NCBI GenBank assembly: GCA_032622095.1 | Contig: CP136067.1 | Span: 124,221,030 to 124,285,029, forward strand | DNA from: Siphonodentalium dalli | Lineage: Eukaryota > Mollusca > Scaphopoda > Gadilida > Siphonodentaliidae | DNA length: 64,000 bases | Reading direction: 5' to 3' | Shown here: positions 44,731 through 58,600 of the stretch, in pieces | How positions within the stretch are numbered: position 1 is the first letter of the stretch | Layout: every line of letters starts with the position of its first letter | The notes under the pieces: generated by a model | Seen by the model: only the letters and a program-made list of their open reading frames with translations | What the model was told of the DNA's origin: nothing | The model's database searches: none | Translations under genes and position numbers: made by a program

Positions 44731-47700
44731 GAGAATGCATTGGCTTAACACATATTAAAAATGATAAAATTGTCAAAGAATGTAGAAAAATATTATAAAA
44801 ATTGTTAAAAAATGTAAGAAAAAATGGTAAAGGGTGTTAAAAAAATTTTTTTTTTAGGCCAATGCATTCTCTTATATATGCGAGGCGACCTATGGTCGAC
44901 TCGCATATATAAGAGAATGCATTGGCACAGGGCCGTTCTGTGGTTTAGGGTTAGAATGTAACAATCTAGAAAGTTTGTTTCCAAATTTCTTTACCAAACC
45001 ACGTTCCACGTCATCATCCAGGATGGGCACCGTAGGAATTTTTCAGTTTCTACCTTCACTGGGAAGAGAGTTTTGGTTTGTTCTGCGAATGCTGTTAAAG
45101 CCATTGGTTGAGCAGTGTGTCAGTTACCTTCCAGCACCTGTTTTTGAGATTCTTCAAGTTTCAACCAACGTTTCGACAAAGGAGTTTTCCGTATTATAAA
45201 CGTATCTGGAGGCTGACTCCCCAAAACTTGAAACTCTTCTTCTTGATCAACCATTACTGACAGCGTGTCAGACAATATTCCTGCCATTAACAGAGTTGCA
45301 TGGCGATACTGTCAGTTGAACGGTGATGCTCGACGGAGGTGACACCTTTATCACTGTTTAAGGCCTCTGACTGCTAGGTAATGTGTTTAGTTTTATTCAT
45401 TTTCTTCGTTTTGCCACTCAAAAATTGTGGTTGAATAACTATTTTTTTCAAAGCGTGTCAAGTTGGTATTTCTGCGTTTTCAGCTGTTTCTTCAAATCAT
45501 CTTCTTTATTCTTTTATTTATGCTTGTAACATTTCAGTATATTACTATCTGACTCCGAACTGGAACAGTCAGTCACTCATAATTGTAACGGCAAGTGAAA
45601 AAAAATTTCTGATCTTTCAAACACCAGAAGGGTACTTAATCAAATATGGTGTGGGTTACCGTTTCCGGATCGTGGATGGACTAAAAAATCACAACCTGGA
45701 ATTGGAAGTGGGTTGAGTTATTAATGTGCCAAGGGGGGTAATTCTAAAGCCTTTTTGTTAGGCAAGTAGATAGTTTTCGTTACAAAATTACCATGTTTGC
45801 ATTGTTCGTAGAGCACACAAGTCTTTTGTGCACTAATCCATGGCTCAAATTCATTCATTTGTGGCAGTTTAAGAATAAATCTAAAATAATGACAACACAG
45901 TTGTTAGAATTTGTATATGTGTCTGAAAAACAAACTATTTACATTAAATGGCCTTAGACAGATTTTCCAAAATAAAAATTATTCAGTTAACAGCTTACTT
46001 TTCCTCTGAGTTCCACCAGCTCTTGGGAGTCCAGAAGTGTTTTCTCGAGTGTGGTCAATTCTGCGCGTAAACTCAAGTCTGTTGCATCTACACCTTTTGA
46101 TCGTTTCAGGTAAGTTGAAACCCTGGAAAATACAATTCAAGTGAAACAAATCATATGTAAGAGGCGAGTCATGGTATATTCCTCTGACATTTGTGGCATC
46201 TGTCTTTCCTAATATCTTAGCCGCGATTGTCGGAGAAGCCTCGGACTATATTACATTTAGTGAAACTAAGGTGACGAAACACCAACAGTGAAGTTCTGTA
46301 CATGCAGCACTGTGGATATTTATATGTATTTACATCGTAGAACCAACAAACTGTTTTTATATAATTATGAAAAGAAAAATACTGCCAAATTGTGCGTTTA
46401 TGTTTGCAATAAATTCCATTTGTTTAACTGTTGGTCATTATCATTAACAATGGCAGACAGGTTTTGACTAAAGCTTTTACAAGCTGTATGGTGCTAATGA
46501 TTGTTAGAAAGCGTAAATGCACATGGTGGATGAGCAAAGATCCAATAAGTTGGACTCTGAACTTGATGGTAATGAACCAGACATTATGATCTACAAAATA
46601 TTAACTTGCATAAGGGGAGCATGAAACATCAAATAAAAAATTAATAAATCGGCATAAATTTCATCAGAGTTTGTCCACATGCAGTACCTTTTTGTAAATT
46701 GGTTTGCGATGTGCCAAATTCAAACAAGTTACAAGAGCAATTTCAAAAGACAATTACATTTGACTACAAATCATGATTTGGGGTCTATAATTTAATTTAA
46801 TCATAATCGTGCCAGTTTTAAATAAATAAAACATTTAAAATCATTATTTCATAATAGAAAACTACATGTAATAGATTTAGCCCCATGAAATGATGTGCTC
46901 GACTAACCCTTGATGTTCCCAATTTAAAACAGGATTAAATTGTAATATTGATTGAGAATAAGACCCACCTCAGGGTTCATACAGGTGCTTAAAGTCATTA
47001 AAAGTGCTTGAATTTGATTTTCTATTTTCAAGGCCCTTAAAACTGCTTAAATTCTCACCCTAATACCACTCAGGTCATTAAAAGTGCTTAAATTCTGGTA
47101 TAAGACCGGGCCTGGGGAATAAACAACTAGGCATGGGCGGTCTTATACCTAGAAAACTGTTAACATCGCCGATATGATCGTAAAAATTGAACGGAACATT
47201 GCGGCGGAAGTGAGGGAGACATCGCGTAATCGCTAAAAATAGCATCGTTTCCGATACGTACGATTTTTCAATAGCACGAAACTGTGCTCTCCGCAAAGCA
47301 TATGTAAGCTTCGCTCTGATTGGAGGGAAAATTTACACCAGCCAATCATGTAAGTTAATAGAAAATTTAACCGGCTGAACAAATAAATATGCCGGGTTGT
47401 CGCCCGATCAAGACATTCTTTTGGCAAAATGCGTAATATGCGTGAAAACGTTCACAATAGCCGGTATGGGCGAGGCGGCCCTGAAAAGCCACATTTTGTC
47501 GAAAAGACACATCGACCGGAGTCAAAAGTCGAATGACATTTCGGTGTTTATGAACAATGCAACAAATGCCACGCACACAACGTCCACAAAATCCACATCG
47601 ACATCAGTTTCATCCACATCCAGAGGCCCAACAGTGACACCATTTGTGAGAACAGAGGAAGTGGTCAAATCTGAAATCTTGTGGACGATGAAAGTTGTTG

Positions 47701-48827
47701 AGTCACATTATAGCTACAACAGTTCGACACACACCGCAGAACTGTTTGCGAAGATGTTTCCCGACTCCAACATAGCAAAATCGTTTTCATGTGGTGATCG
47801 CAAAATGGCATATCTCACCAAATATGGTTTGGCGCCATATTTCAGACAGCAAATGACTTCACGTCTGAAGGACGCCGATACATATGTCCTCCTGTTTGAC
47901 GAAAGTTTAAATTCAACCCTACAAAACAAACAAATGGACATAAACATCAGATTCATGGATACCTCTACAAATCTAGTGTCTAGTAGCTATTTCGACTCCA
48001 CATTTATGGGACACGGGCGAGCGGATGACTGCCTCAAAGAGTTTGAACACATCACACACAACTTAAATCTGTCCCAGCTCCTGCAAATTTCAATGGACGG
48101 CCCTAACGTAAATCTGAAATTCCTCAAACATTTTAAAACCAAGGTCTTTGACAAATACTGACAAAACTTTGGTTGACATTGGTACTTGCAGTCTCCTCAC
48201 CGTGCACAACTCATTTCGCGCTGCAATGGAAGAAACCGAGTGGGAGCTAGATTCATTCCTGAAGTGTTTGTTTTCCTTATTCAAAAACTTGCCCGCAAGA
48301 CGTGATGACTATAAGGATATTACTGCTCACGACACATTCCCATTGAAATTCTGCCCCCACCGTTGGGTGGAAAATACTTGTGTGGCGGAGAGGGCGATTG
48401 AAATTCTCGATGACGTCTCAACATTTGTGACCGAAGTGGAAAGGAACAAAAACTACACAACTCCAACATCTAAAGCTTTTTCTACAGTGAAAACCCACCT
48501 CAAAGACCCTCTTCTCCTCGCTAAACTGTACTTTTTTGTAACATTATCAAAGGATGTGACACCTTACCTCACAATGATGCAAACAGATCATCCTATGATT
48601 CCATTTATCGCGGATGAATACGAGGACATGACCAGAACGGTTATGAGAAGAGTAATAAAACCATCTGCATTAGACTCGTTGAAAACAAAGGCGGAACTGG
48701 TCTCATATAAGCTTGCAGAGAATGACGATGATGTTCTTACGTATAACAAAGTGGAACTTGGATTCAATACCAAACGGACCCTGGCGGAAGTCAACAATGG
48801 ACGATTGAGAACCACCTTCAAAATGGA
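44718..48827 (+). repeat. tandem unit L2 (4110 bp)
   Basis: This unit is near-identical to L1. The host-gene exon copies lie at 44943-45058, 45128-45280, 45792-45880 and 45999-46122 on the minus strand. They lack the terminal coding block that L1 has on its left, because the unit begins inside the MITE. Confidence 0.9.
44943..46122 (-). pseudogene. duplicated host-gene exons, copy 2
   Basis: These are the same four exon-like blocks as in 40833-42012, with the same A5 frame error in exon d, but with no terminal exon. They cannot encode the normal C-terminus. Confidence 0.6.
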
Positions 48828-48840
48828 CTCGCATATATAA
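47397..48840 (+). pseudogene. hAT transposase, truncated copy (L2)
   Basis: This has the same structure as the L1 copy. Its hAT element starts at 46971. The frame breaks at the same TAC TGA C site, and truncation is at the same MITE joint. Differences from L1 are a few substitutions. Confidence 0.8.
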
Positions 48841-51080
48841 GAGAATGCATTGGCTTAACACATATTAAAAATGATAAAATTGTCAAAGAATGTAGAAAAA
48901 TATTATAAAAATTGTTAAAAAATGTAAGAAAAAATGGTAAAGGGTGTTAAAAAAAGATTTTTTTTAGGCCAATGCATTCTCTTATATATGCGAGGCGACC
49001 TATGGTCGACTCGCATATATAAGAGAATGCATTGGCACAGGGCCGTTCTGTGGTTTAGGGTTAGAATGTAACAATCTAGAAAGTTTGTTTCCAAATTTCT
49101 TTACCAAACCACGTTCCACGTCATCATCCAGGATGGGCACCGTAGGAATTTTTCAGTTTCTACCTTCACTGGGAAGAGAGTTTTGGTTTGTTCTGCGAAT
49201 GCTGTTAAAGCCATTGGTTGAGCAGTGTGTCAGTTACCTTCCAGCACCTGTTTTTGAGATTCTTCAAGTTTCAACCAACGTTTCGACAAAGGAGTTTTCC
49301 GTATTATAAACGTATCTGGAGGCTGACTCCCCAAAACTTGAAACTCTTCTTCTTGATCAACCATTACTGACAGCGTGTCAGACAATATTCCTGCCATTAA
49401 CAGAGTTGCATGGCGATACTGTCAGTTGAACGGTGATGCTCGACGGAGGTGACACCTTTATCACTGTTTAAGGGCTCTGACTGCTAGGTAATGTGTTTAG
49501 TTTTATTCATTTTCTTCGTTTTGCCACTCAAAAATTGTGGTTGAATAACTATTTTTTTCAAAGCGTGTCAAGTTGGTATTTCTGCGTTTTCAGCTGTTTC
49601 TTCAAATCATCTTCTTTATTCTTTTATTTATGCTTGTAACATTTCAGTATATTACTATCTGACTCCGAACTGGAACAGTCAGTCACTCATAATTGTAACG
49701 GCAAGTGAAAAAAAAATTCTGATCTTTCAAACACCAGAAGGGTACTTAATCAAATATGGTGTGGGTTACCGTTTCCGGATCGTGGATGGACTAAAAAATC
49801 ACAACCTGGAATTGGAAGTGGGTTGAGTTATTAATGTGCCAAGGGGGGTAATTCTAAAGCCTTTTTGTTAGGCAAGTAGATAGTTTTCGTTACAAAATTA
49901 CCATGTTTGCATTGTTCGTAGAGCACACAAGTCTTTTGTGCACTAATCCATGGCTCAAATTCATTCATTTGTGGCAGTTTAAGAATAAATCTAAAATAAT
50001 GACAACACAGTTGTTAGAATTTGTATATGTGTCTGAAAAACAAACTATTTACATTAAATGGCCTTAGACAGATTTTCCAAAATAAAAATTATTCAGTTAA
50101 CAGCTTACTTTTCCTCTGAGTTCCACCAGCTCTTGGGAGTCCAGAAGTGTTTTCTCGAGTGTGGTCAATTCTGCGCGTAAACTCAAGTCTGTTGCATCTA
50201 CACCTTTTGATCGTTTCAGGTAAGTTGAAACCCTGGAAAATACAATTCAAGTGAAACAAATCATATGTAAGAGGCGAGTCATGGTATATTCCTCTGACAT
50301 TTGTGGCATCTGTCTTTCCTAATATCTTAGCCGCGATTGTCGGAGAAGCCTCGGACTATATTACATTTAGTGAAACTAAGGTGACGAAACACCAACAGTG
50401 AAGTTCTGTACATGCAGCACTGTGGATATTTATATGTATTTACATCGTAGAACCAACAAACTGTTTTTATATAATTATGAAAAGAAAAATACTGCCAAAT
50501 TGTGCGTTTATGTTTGCAATAAATTCCATTTGTTTAACTGTTGGTCATTATCATTAACAATGGCAGACAGGTTTTGACTAAAGCTTTTACAAGCTGTATG
50601 GTGCTAATGATTGTTAGAAAGCGTAAATGCACATGGTGGATGAGCAAAGATCCAATAAGTTGGACTCTGAACTTGATGGTAATGAACCAGACATTATGAT
50701 CTACAAAATATTAACTTGCATAAGGGGAGCATGAAACATCAAATAAAAAATTAATAAATCGGCATAAATTTCATCAGAGTTTGTCCACATGCAGTACCTT
50801 TTTGTAAATTGGTTTGCGATGTGCCAAATTCAAACAAGTTACAAGAGCAATTTCAAAAGACAATTACATTTGACTACAAATCATGATTTGGGGTCTATAA
50901 TTTAATTTAATCATAATCGTGCCAGTTTTAAATAAATAAAACATTTAAAATCATTATTTCATAATAGAAAACTACATGTAATAGATTTAGCCCCATGAAA
51001 TGATGTGCTCGACTAACCCTTGATGTTCCCAATTTAAAACAGGATTAAATTGTAATATTGATTGAGAATAAGACCCACCT
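48828..51080 (+). repeat. tandem unit L3, pre-hAT part
   Basis: This contains a third copy of the MITE half and of the host-gene exons (49053-49168, 49238-49390, 49902-49990 and 50109-50232, minus strand). The last bases before the hAT start are ACCCACCT, the expected position of an 8-bp hAT target site. Confidence 0.85.
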
Positions 51081-51506
51081 CAGGGTTCATACAGGTGCTT
51101 AAAGTCATTAAAAGTGCTTGAATTTGATTTTCTATTTTCAAGGCCCTTAAAACTGCTTAAATTCTCACCCTAATACCACTCAGGTCATTAAAAGTGCTTA
51201 AATTCTGGTATAAGACCGGGCCTGGGGAATAAACAACTAGGCATGGGCGGTCTTATACCTAGAAAACTGTTAACATCGCCGATATGATCGTAAAAATTGA
51301 ACGGAACATTGCGGCGGAAGTGAGGGAGACATCGCGTAATCGCTAAAAATAGCATCGTTTCCGATACGAACGATTTTTCAATAGCACGAAACTGTGCTCT
51401 CCGCAAAGCATATGTAAGCTTCGCTCTGATTGGAGGGAAAATTTACACCAGCCAATCATGTAAGTTAATAGAAAATTTAACCGGCTGAACAAATAAATAT
51501 GCCGGG

Positions 51507-54500
51507 TTGTCGCCCGATCAAGACATTCTTTTGGCAAAATGCGTAATATGCGTGAAAACGTTCACAATAGCCGGTATGGGCGAGGCGGCCCTGAAAAGCC
51601 ACATTTTGTCGAAAAGACACATCGACCGGAGTCAAAAGTCGAATGACATTTCGGTGTTTATGAACAATGCAACAAATGCCACGCACACAACGTCCACAAA
51701 ATCCACATCGACATCAGTTTCATCCACATCCAGAGGCCCAACAGTGACACCATTTGTGAGAACAGAGGAAGTGGTCAAATCTGAAATCTTGTGGACGATG
51801 AAAGTTGTTGAGTCACATTATAGCTACAACAGTTCGACACACACCGCAGAACTGTTTGCGAAGATGTTTCCCGACTCCAACATAGCAAAATAGTTTTCAT
51901 GTGGTGATCGCAAAATGGCATATCTCACCAAATATGGTTTGGCGCCATATTTCAGACAGCAAATGACTTCACGTCTGAAGGACGCCGATACATATGTCCT
52001 CCTGTTTGACGAAAGTTTAAATTCAACCCTACAAAACAAACAAATGGACATAAACATCAGATTCATGGATACCTCTACAAATCTAGTGTCTAGTAGCTAT
52101 TTCGACTCCACATTTATGGGACACGGGCGAGCGGATGACTGCCTCAAAGAGTTTGAACACATCACACACAACTTAAATCTGTCCCAGCTCCTGCAAATTT
52201 CAATGGACGGCCCTAACGTAAATCTGAAATTCCTCAAACATTTTAAAACCAAGGTCTTTGACAAATACTGACAAAACTTTGGTTGACATTGGTACTTGCA
52301 GTCTCCTCACCGTGCACAACTCATTTCGCGCTGCAATGGAAGAAACCGAGTGGGAGCTAGATTCATTCCTGAAGTGTTTGTTTTCCTTATTCAAAAACTT
52401 GCCCGCAAGACGTGATGACTATAAGGATATTACTGCTCACGACACATTCCCATTGAAATTCTGCCCCCACCGTTGGGTGGAAAATACCACGGGGAACTTG
52501 TAGCAAAAACATATTGAAATATATACCTTATATACTACCACAGGGGGAGTCACTAATTCGGTACGGAATAGCGCCGAACGACGTCAACGTTGATTTTCTG
52601 ACACACTGCACCGATTTTGGTCGGATAAACGGTATTGTCGCGTATATTGCTATTTCCATAAGTGATATAAACCCTCCTTACCATGTAATGTGCTGTAGAA
52701 TGCCGATATAAACCTGTTTTGTACTTTCAAGTGGAAGAAATCTTTCTAATCGAACCATAAACATGGCCTGATTCGCCATTAATCATGGCAAAATATGCCC
52801 TCTTTCTGATTGGTCGATATTCACGTGGCTTTGTTTACGAAACCACGGTCAGAAAAAAAACATTATGTATATTAAATATCGACCAATGAGAAAGAGTCAC
52901 ATTTCCTAATACGATATGGGAACACCGTATGCGTAACGTAACTATCACAAGTATAACGTACTCTGATAACAACTTATCACCAATTTCATGCTTAAGACAT
53001 TTTAAACATGTCATCTTCGGCTTGTTTTATTTTATTTTTATGAAAAGGAATAACAAATGGGGTAATAAATATATATAACGACAAATAGAATCAAATTGGT
53101 CATTTTCTTGGTACAGGCAAGCAAGGTACGAAAATTGGTGAAATCTGAGTACAAACGTCGGAGTGTTCCCCTATCGTATTCCGTTAACCACCAACCGTGG
53201 AGTGCATGTTCACGGTCTGGTTTGAAGCAATTTTCTCACTTCAAAGTATACAAAAGTTGTTGTTAGACATTCCACTGCATTTGACAGTGTAAGGAGGTTT
53301 TTATTCACTTTTGAAAGAAGAAAAACAAGCGACAATGCCGTTTACGCGGCCATAATCGGTTCGGTGAGTCAGAAATGCAACAAATTTCGGGAATGGGAAA
53401 CCGAACATTGTCTGACCTTGTCATATATATATATATTATGTAAATACTGTTTTCTACAAAGTGCCTGTGGAAAATACTTGTGTGGCGGAGAGGGCGATTG
53501 AAATTCTCGATGACGTCTCAACATTTGTGACCGAAGTGGAAAGGAACAAAAACTACACAACTCCAACATCTAAAGCTTTTTCTACAGTGAAAACCCACCT
53601 CAAAGACCCTCTTCTCCTCGCTAAACTGTACTTTTTTGTAACATTATCAAAGGATGTGACACCTTACCTCACAATGATGCAAACAGATCATCCTATGATT
53701 CCATTTATCGCGGATGAATACGAGGACATGACCAGAATGGTTATGAGAAGAGTAATAAAACCATCTGCATTAGACTCGTTGAAAACAAAGGCGGAACTGG
53801 TCTCATATAAGCTTGCAGAGAATGACGATGATGTTCTTACGTATAACAAAGTGGAACTTGGATTCAATACCAAACGGACCCTGGCGGAAGTCAACAATGG
53901 ACGATTGAGAACCACCTTCAAAATGGACTGTAGAAAGGCCCTCAAAGTTTTGACCACACGCTTATTGACCAAGACACCACTCAGTTCTGTGTTATGCAGG
54001 AATGCTAGTTGCTTTTCTCCGCGCATCATTGCATCCGACCCTGCCAAGTGCAAAAGTAAACTGACACGTGTACTCAGTGTTCTCGTTGATGACAAAAGGA
54101 TTGCGGCAAAAAAGTGTGATGATACCATACAGCAGTATGACCAATTTCTTACCGACGCGAAGAAGGAGCATTCTGCATTCAAAGAATTCTCCTATGCCAA
54201 ATCGACTGACAAGGACAAGGAAACTCGGGTTGATCAATTCCTGATCAAATTCATTAACTCCAAGAAGTATCCTGACTTATGGTGTGTTTTAAAGATGATT
54301 CTGGTCCTGTCACATGGACAGGCCTCGGTCGAAAGGGGATTTTCGGTGAATTCTAAAATTCTTGTTGAAAACAAGAAAGAAGAGACATTTTGCGCGGAAC
54401 GATTAGTGTACGACGGAATCGCCAGAGAAGGTGGAACGAAAAACATAAAAATCAACAGTTCCATAATTCAGTACTGTAAGGGTGCTCGAACAAAATATGA

Positions 54501-54754
54501 GAATCATCTGGTATACGAGCGAATGGGAAAATCCGACGACAAGAAGCACAAGGCGAAGCTGGAATGCATGCAAGAAATGACTACTGCTAAAAAAAGACTT
54601 TGCAGACATAGCTTGTCTTGAGGACTCTTCCGACGAGGCAGCAAAAAAACTCGAAGAAACTGGCCACCGTGATTGGCTTGTTAAATTCAATCTGTATCGA
54701 CAATCTATTAAAGAAAAACAAACGAAACTTGAAGGCTTAAAAAAACGACATTGA
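51507..54754 (+). pseudogene. hAT transposase, multiply broken copy (L3)
   Basis: Besides the shared TAC TGA C break, this copy has its own TAG stop at 51891 (TCG to TAG after SNIAK) and the insertion at 52488-53466. Downstream of the insertion the frame is open from 53461 to 54621, including the hAT dimerisation region (SHGQASVERGFSVN). The C-terminal tail then follows in a shifted frame to TGA at 54752-54754. It is inactive. Confidence 0.85.
52488..53466. mobile_element. 979-bp non-autonomous insertion with 11-bp duplication
   Basis: GTGGAAAATAC lies on both sides (52477-52487 and 53467-53477). The ends share an imperfect inverted motif (CTTGTAGCAAAAACA and, on the other strand, TTTGTAGAAAACAGTA). 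Inside are nested inverted pairs, such as GATTGGTCGATATT with AATATCGACCAAT, and ACGATATGGGAACAC with GTGTTCCCCTATCGT. A 9-11-bp duplication suggests a Mutator-like (MULE) MITE, but the family is not certain. No coding capacity. Confidence 0.75.
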
Positions 54755-55625
54755 AAGATTGGTCAAAGATTAAAATTTAATCTTTAACCATTACCAATCA
54801 TTAAAATTTAATCGTTAACCAATCTTTCAATGTTGGTTTTTTATCATTTGATTTAATCATGAAATGACATTAACTTGTTTTTGTTTACTGTTTATTAAAT
54901 TAAGTTATTTAAAAAATGTTTTTTATCATTATCACAGGATCACATATGCCTATTGTCTCAACACCAATCAGTAACAAAACAGTACTTACAATACCAATCA
55001 AACCAAAGCATTGATACATTCAAGCAGATAATTTATATATATATGTGTATATGTACTATATAATACAGTACTATAAAATACTATATTATACTATATAAAT
55101 ATATTAAAATATGTTAATTAAGCTAAAATGTCACTATGTACAGTGGCAAAGTATTTGAGTAAATTATTATTAAATGATAAAATCAGAGACTGAAAGTGTA
55201 GCTTTATTCATTTAATATATAATAATGTATATTGGGTATATAATTTATATTATATGTGCGTGTCTGAAAAGTTCAATGCTTTTAAATTTTCCTTGGGTTC
55301 TTTTCTGTTACTTTTAGGTTTTGAAACAATACATATCAGGTTCTGTGATTGAACCATCTCCCAACCACCAATAACAGCTTCAATCAGTATATATACACCA
55401 TGTCTTCGTATTTAAACTGATTTAATTAGTAAATTAGCTTATTTAATTGTAGTGGAGCCTGCAAATGTACATGTATGTGAAGTTATCATAATCAACAAAC
55501 AATATTTAACATTTTGTTTTGCCCGTGATAGTGTTAAAAGGGTGCTTGAAAAGTCATTAAAAGGTCATTAAAAAGGTGCTTAAAAGTGCTTAAATTTAGT
55601 TTTTGGGAACCTGTATGAACCCTGC

Positions 55626-58600
55626 TCAGGGTTCATACAGGTGCTTAAAGTCATTAAAAGTGCTTGAATTTGATTTTCTATTTTCAAGGCCCTTAAAACT
55701 GCTTAAATTCTCACCCTAATACCACTCAGGTCATTAAAAGTGCTTAAATTCTGGTATAAGACCGGGCCTGGGGAATAAACAACAAGGCATGGGCGGTCTT
55801 ATACCTAGAAAACTGTTAACATCGCCGATATGATCGTAAAAATTGAACGGAACATTGCGGCGGAAGTGAGGGAGACATCGCGTAATCGCTAAAAATAGCA
55901 TCGTTTCCGATACGTTCGATTTTTCAATAGTACGAAACTGTGCTCTCCGCAAAGCATATGTAAGCTTCGCTCTGATTGGAGGGAAAATTTACACCAGCCA
56001 ATCATGTAAGTTAATAGAAAATTTAACCGGCTGAACAAATAAATATGCCGGGTTGTCGCCCGATCAAGACATTCATTTGGCAAAATGCGTAATATGCGTG
56101 AAAACGTTCACAATAGCCGGTATGGGCGAGGCGGCCCTGGAAAGCCACATTTTGTCGAAAAGACACATCGACCGGAGTCAAAAGTCGAATGACATTTCGG
56201 TGTTTATGAACAATGCAACGAATGCCACGCACACAACGTCCACAAACTCCACATCGACATCAGTTTCATCCACATCCAGAGGCCCAACAGTGACACCATT
56301 TGTGAGAACAGAGGAAGTTGTCAAATCTGAAATCTTGTGGACGATGAAAGTTGTTGAGTCACATTATAGCTACAACAGTTCGACACACACCGCAGAACTG
56401 TTTGCGAAGATGTTTCCCGACTCCAACATAGCAAAATCGTTTTCATGTGGCGATCGCAAAATGGCATATCTCACCAAATATGGTTTGGCGCCATATTTCA
56501 GACAGCAAATGACTTCACGTCTGAAGGACGCCGATACATATATGTCCTCCTGTTTGACGAAAGTTTAAATTCAACCCTACAAAACAAACAAATGGACATA
56601 AACATCAGATTCATGGATACCTCTACAAATCTAGTGTCTAGTAGCTATTTCGACTCCACATTTATGGGACACGGGCGAGCGGATGACTGCCTCAAAGAGT
56701 TTGAACACATCACACACAACTTAAATCTGTCCCAGCTCCTGCAAATTTCAATGGACGGCCCTAACGTAAATCTGAAATTCCTCAAACATTTTAAAACCAA
56801 GGTCTTTGACAAATACTGACAAAACTTTTGTCGACATTGGTACTTGCAGTCTCCACACCGTGCACAACTCATTTCGCGCTGCAATGGAAGAAACCGAGTG
56901 GGAGCTAGATTCATTCCTGAAGTGTTTGTTTTCCTTATTCAAAAACTCGCCCGCAAGACGTGATGACTATAAGGATATTACTGCTCACGACACATTTCCA
57001 TTGAAATTCTGCCCCCACCGTTGGGTGGAAAATACTCGTGTGGCGGAGAGGGCGATTGAAATTCTCGATGACGTCTCAACATTTGTGACCGAAGTGGAAA
57101 GGAACAAAAACTACACAACTCCAACATCTAAAGCTTTTTCTACAGTGAAAACCCACCTCAAAGACCCTCTTCTCCTCGCTAAACTGTACTTTTTCGTAAC
57201 ATTATCAAAGGATGTGACACCTTACCTCACAATGATGCAAACAGATCATCCTATGATTCCATTTATCGCGGATGAGTACGAGGACATGACCAGAACGGTT
57301 ATGAGAAGAGTAATAAAACCATCTGCATTAGACTCGTTGAAAACAAAGGCGGAACTGGTCTCATATAAGCTTGCAGAGAATGACGATGATGTTCTTACGT
57401 ATAACAAAGTGGAACTTGGATTCAATACCAAACGGACCCTGGCGGAAGTCAACAATGGACGATTGAGAACCACCTTCAAAATGGACTGTAGAAAGGCCCT
57501 CAAAGTTTTGACCACACGCTTATTGACCAAGACACCACTCAGTTCTGTGTTATGCAGGAATGCTAGTTGCTTTTCTCCGCGCATCATTGCATCCGACCCT
57601 GCCAAGTGCAAAAGTAAACTGACACGTGTACTCAGTGTTCTCGTTGATGACAAAAGGATTGCGGCAAAAAAGTGTGATGATACCATACAGCAGTATGACC
57701 AATTTCTTACCGACGCGAAGAAGGAGCATTCTGCATTCAAAGAATTCTCCTATGCCAAATCGACTGACAAGGACAAGGAAACTCGGGTTGATCAATTCCT
57801 GATCAAATTCATTAACTCCAAGAAGTATCCTGACTTATGGTGTGTTTTAAAGATGATTCTGGTCCTGTCACATGGACAGGCCTCGGTCGAAAGGGGATTT
57901 TCGGTGAATTCTAAAATTCTTGTTGAAAACAAGAAAGAAGAGACATTTTGCGCGGAACGATTAGTGTACGACGGAATCGCCAGAGAAGGTGGAACGAAAA
58001 ACATAAAAATCAACAGTTCCATAATTCAGTACTGTAAGGGTGCTCGAACAAAATATGAGAATCATCTGGTATACGAGCGAATGGGAAAATCCGACGACAA
58101 GAAGCACAAGGCGAAGCTGGAATGCATGCAAGAAATGACTACTGCTAAAAAAAGACTTTGCAGACATAGCTTGTCTTGAGGACTCTTCCGACGAGGCAGC
58201 AAAAAAACTCGAAGAAACTGGCCACCGTGATTGGCTTGTTAAATTCAATCTGTATCGACAATCTATTAAAGAAAAACAAACGAAACTTGAAGGCTTAAAA
58301 AAACGACATTGAAAGATTGGTCAAAGATTAAAATTTAATCTTTAACCATTACCAATCATTAAAATTTAATCGTTAACCAATCTTTCAATGTTGGTTTTTT
58401 ATCATTTGATTTAATCATGAAATGACATTAACTTGTTTTTGTTTACTGTTTATTAAATTAAGTTATTTAAAAAATGTTTTTTATCATTATCACAGGATCA
58501 CATATGCCTATTGTCTCAACACCAATCAGTAACAAAACAGTACTTACAATACCAATCAAACCAAAGCATTGATACATTCAAGCAGATAATTTATATATAT

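Larger units (their letters stand above)
51081..55623 (+). mobile_element. complete hAT element with a 979-bp insertion (L3)
   Basis: The termini are CAGGGTTCATACAGGT (51081-51096) and ACCTGTATGAACCCTG (55608-55623), a perfect 16-bp inverted repeat of hAT type. Subtracting the insertion and its 11-bp duplication leaves 3553 bp, the length of the complete elements that follow. It is the junction copy: its left half belongs to the 4110-bp array and its right half to the head-to-tail array. Confidence 0.9.

Noticed and set aside
53688-54182. Minus-strand 164-codon frame recurring in the hAT copies
   Set aside because: It is antisense to the well-supported hAT transposase frame and has no recognisable motif.
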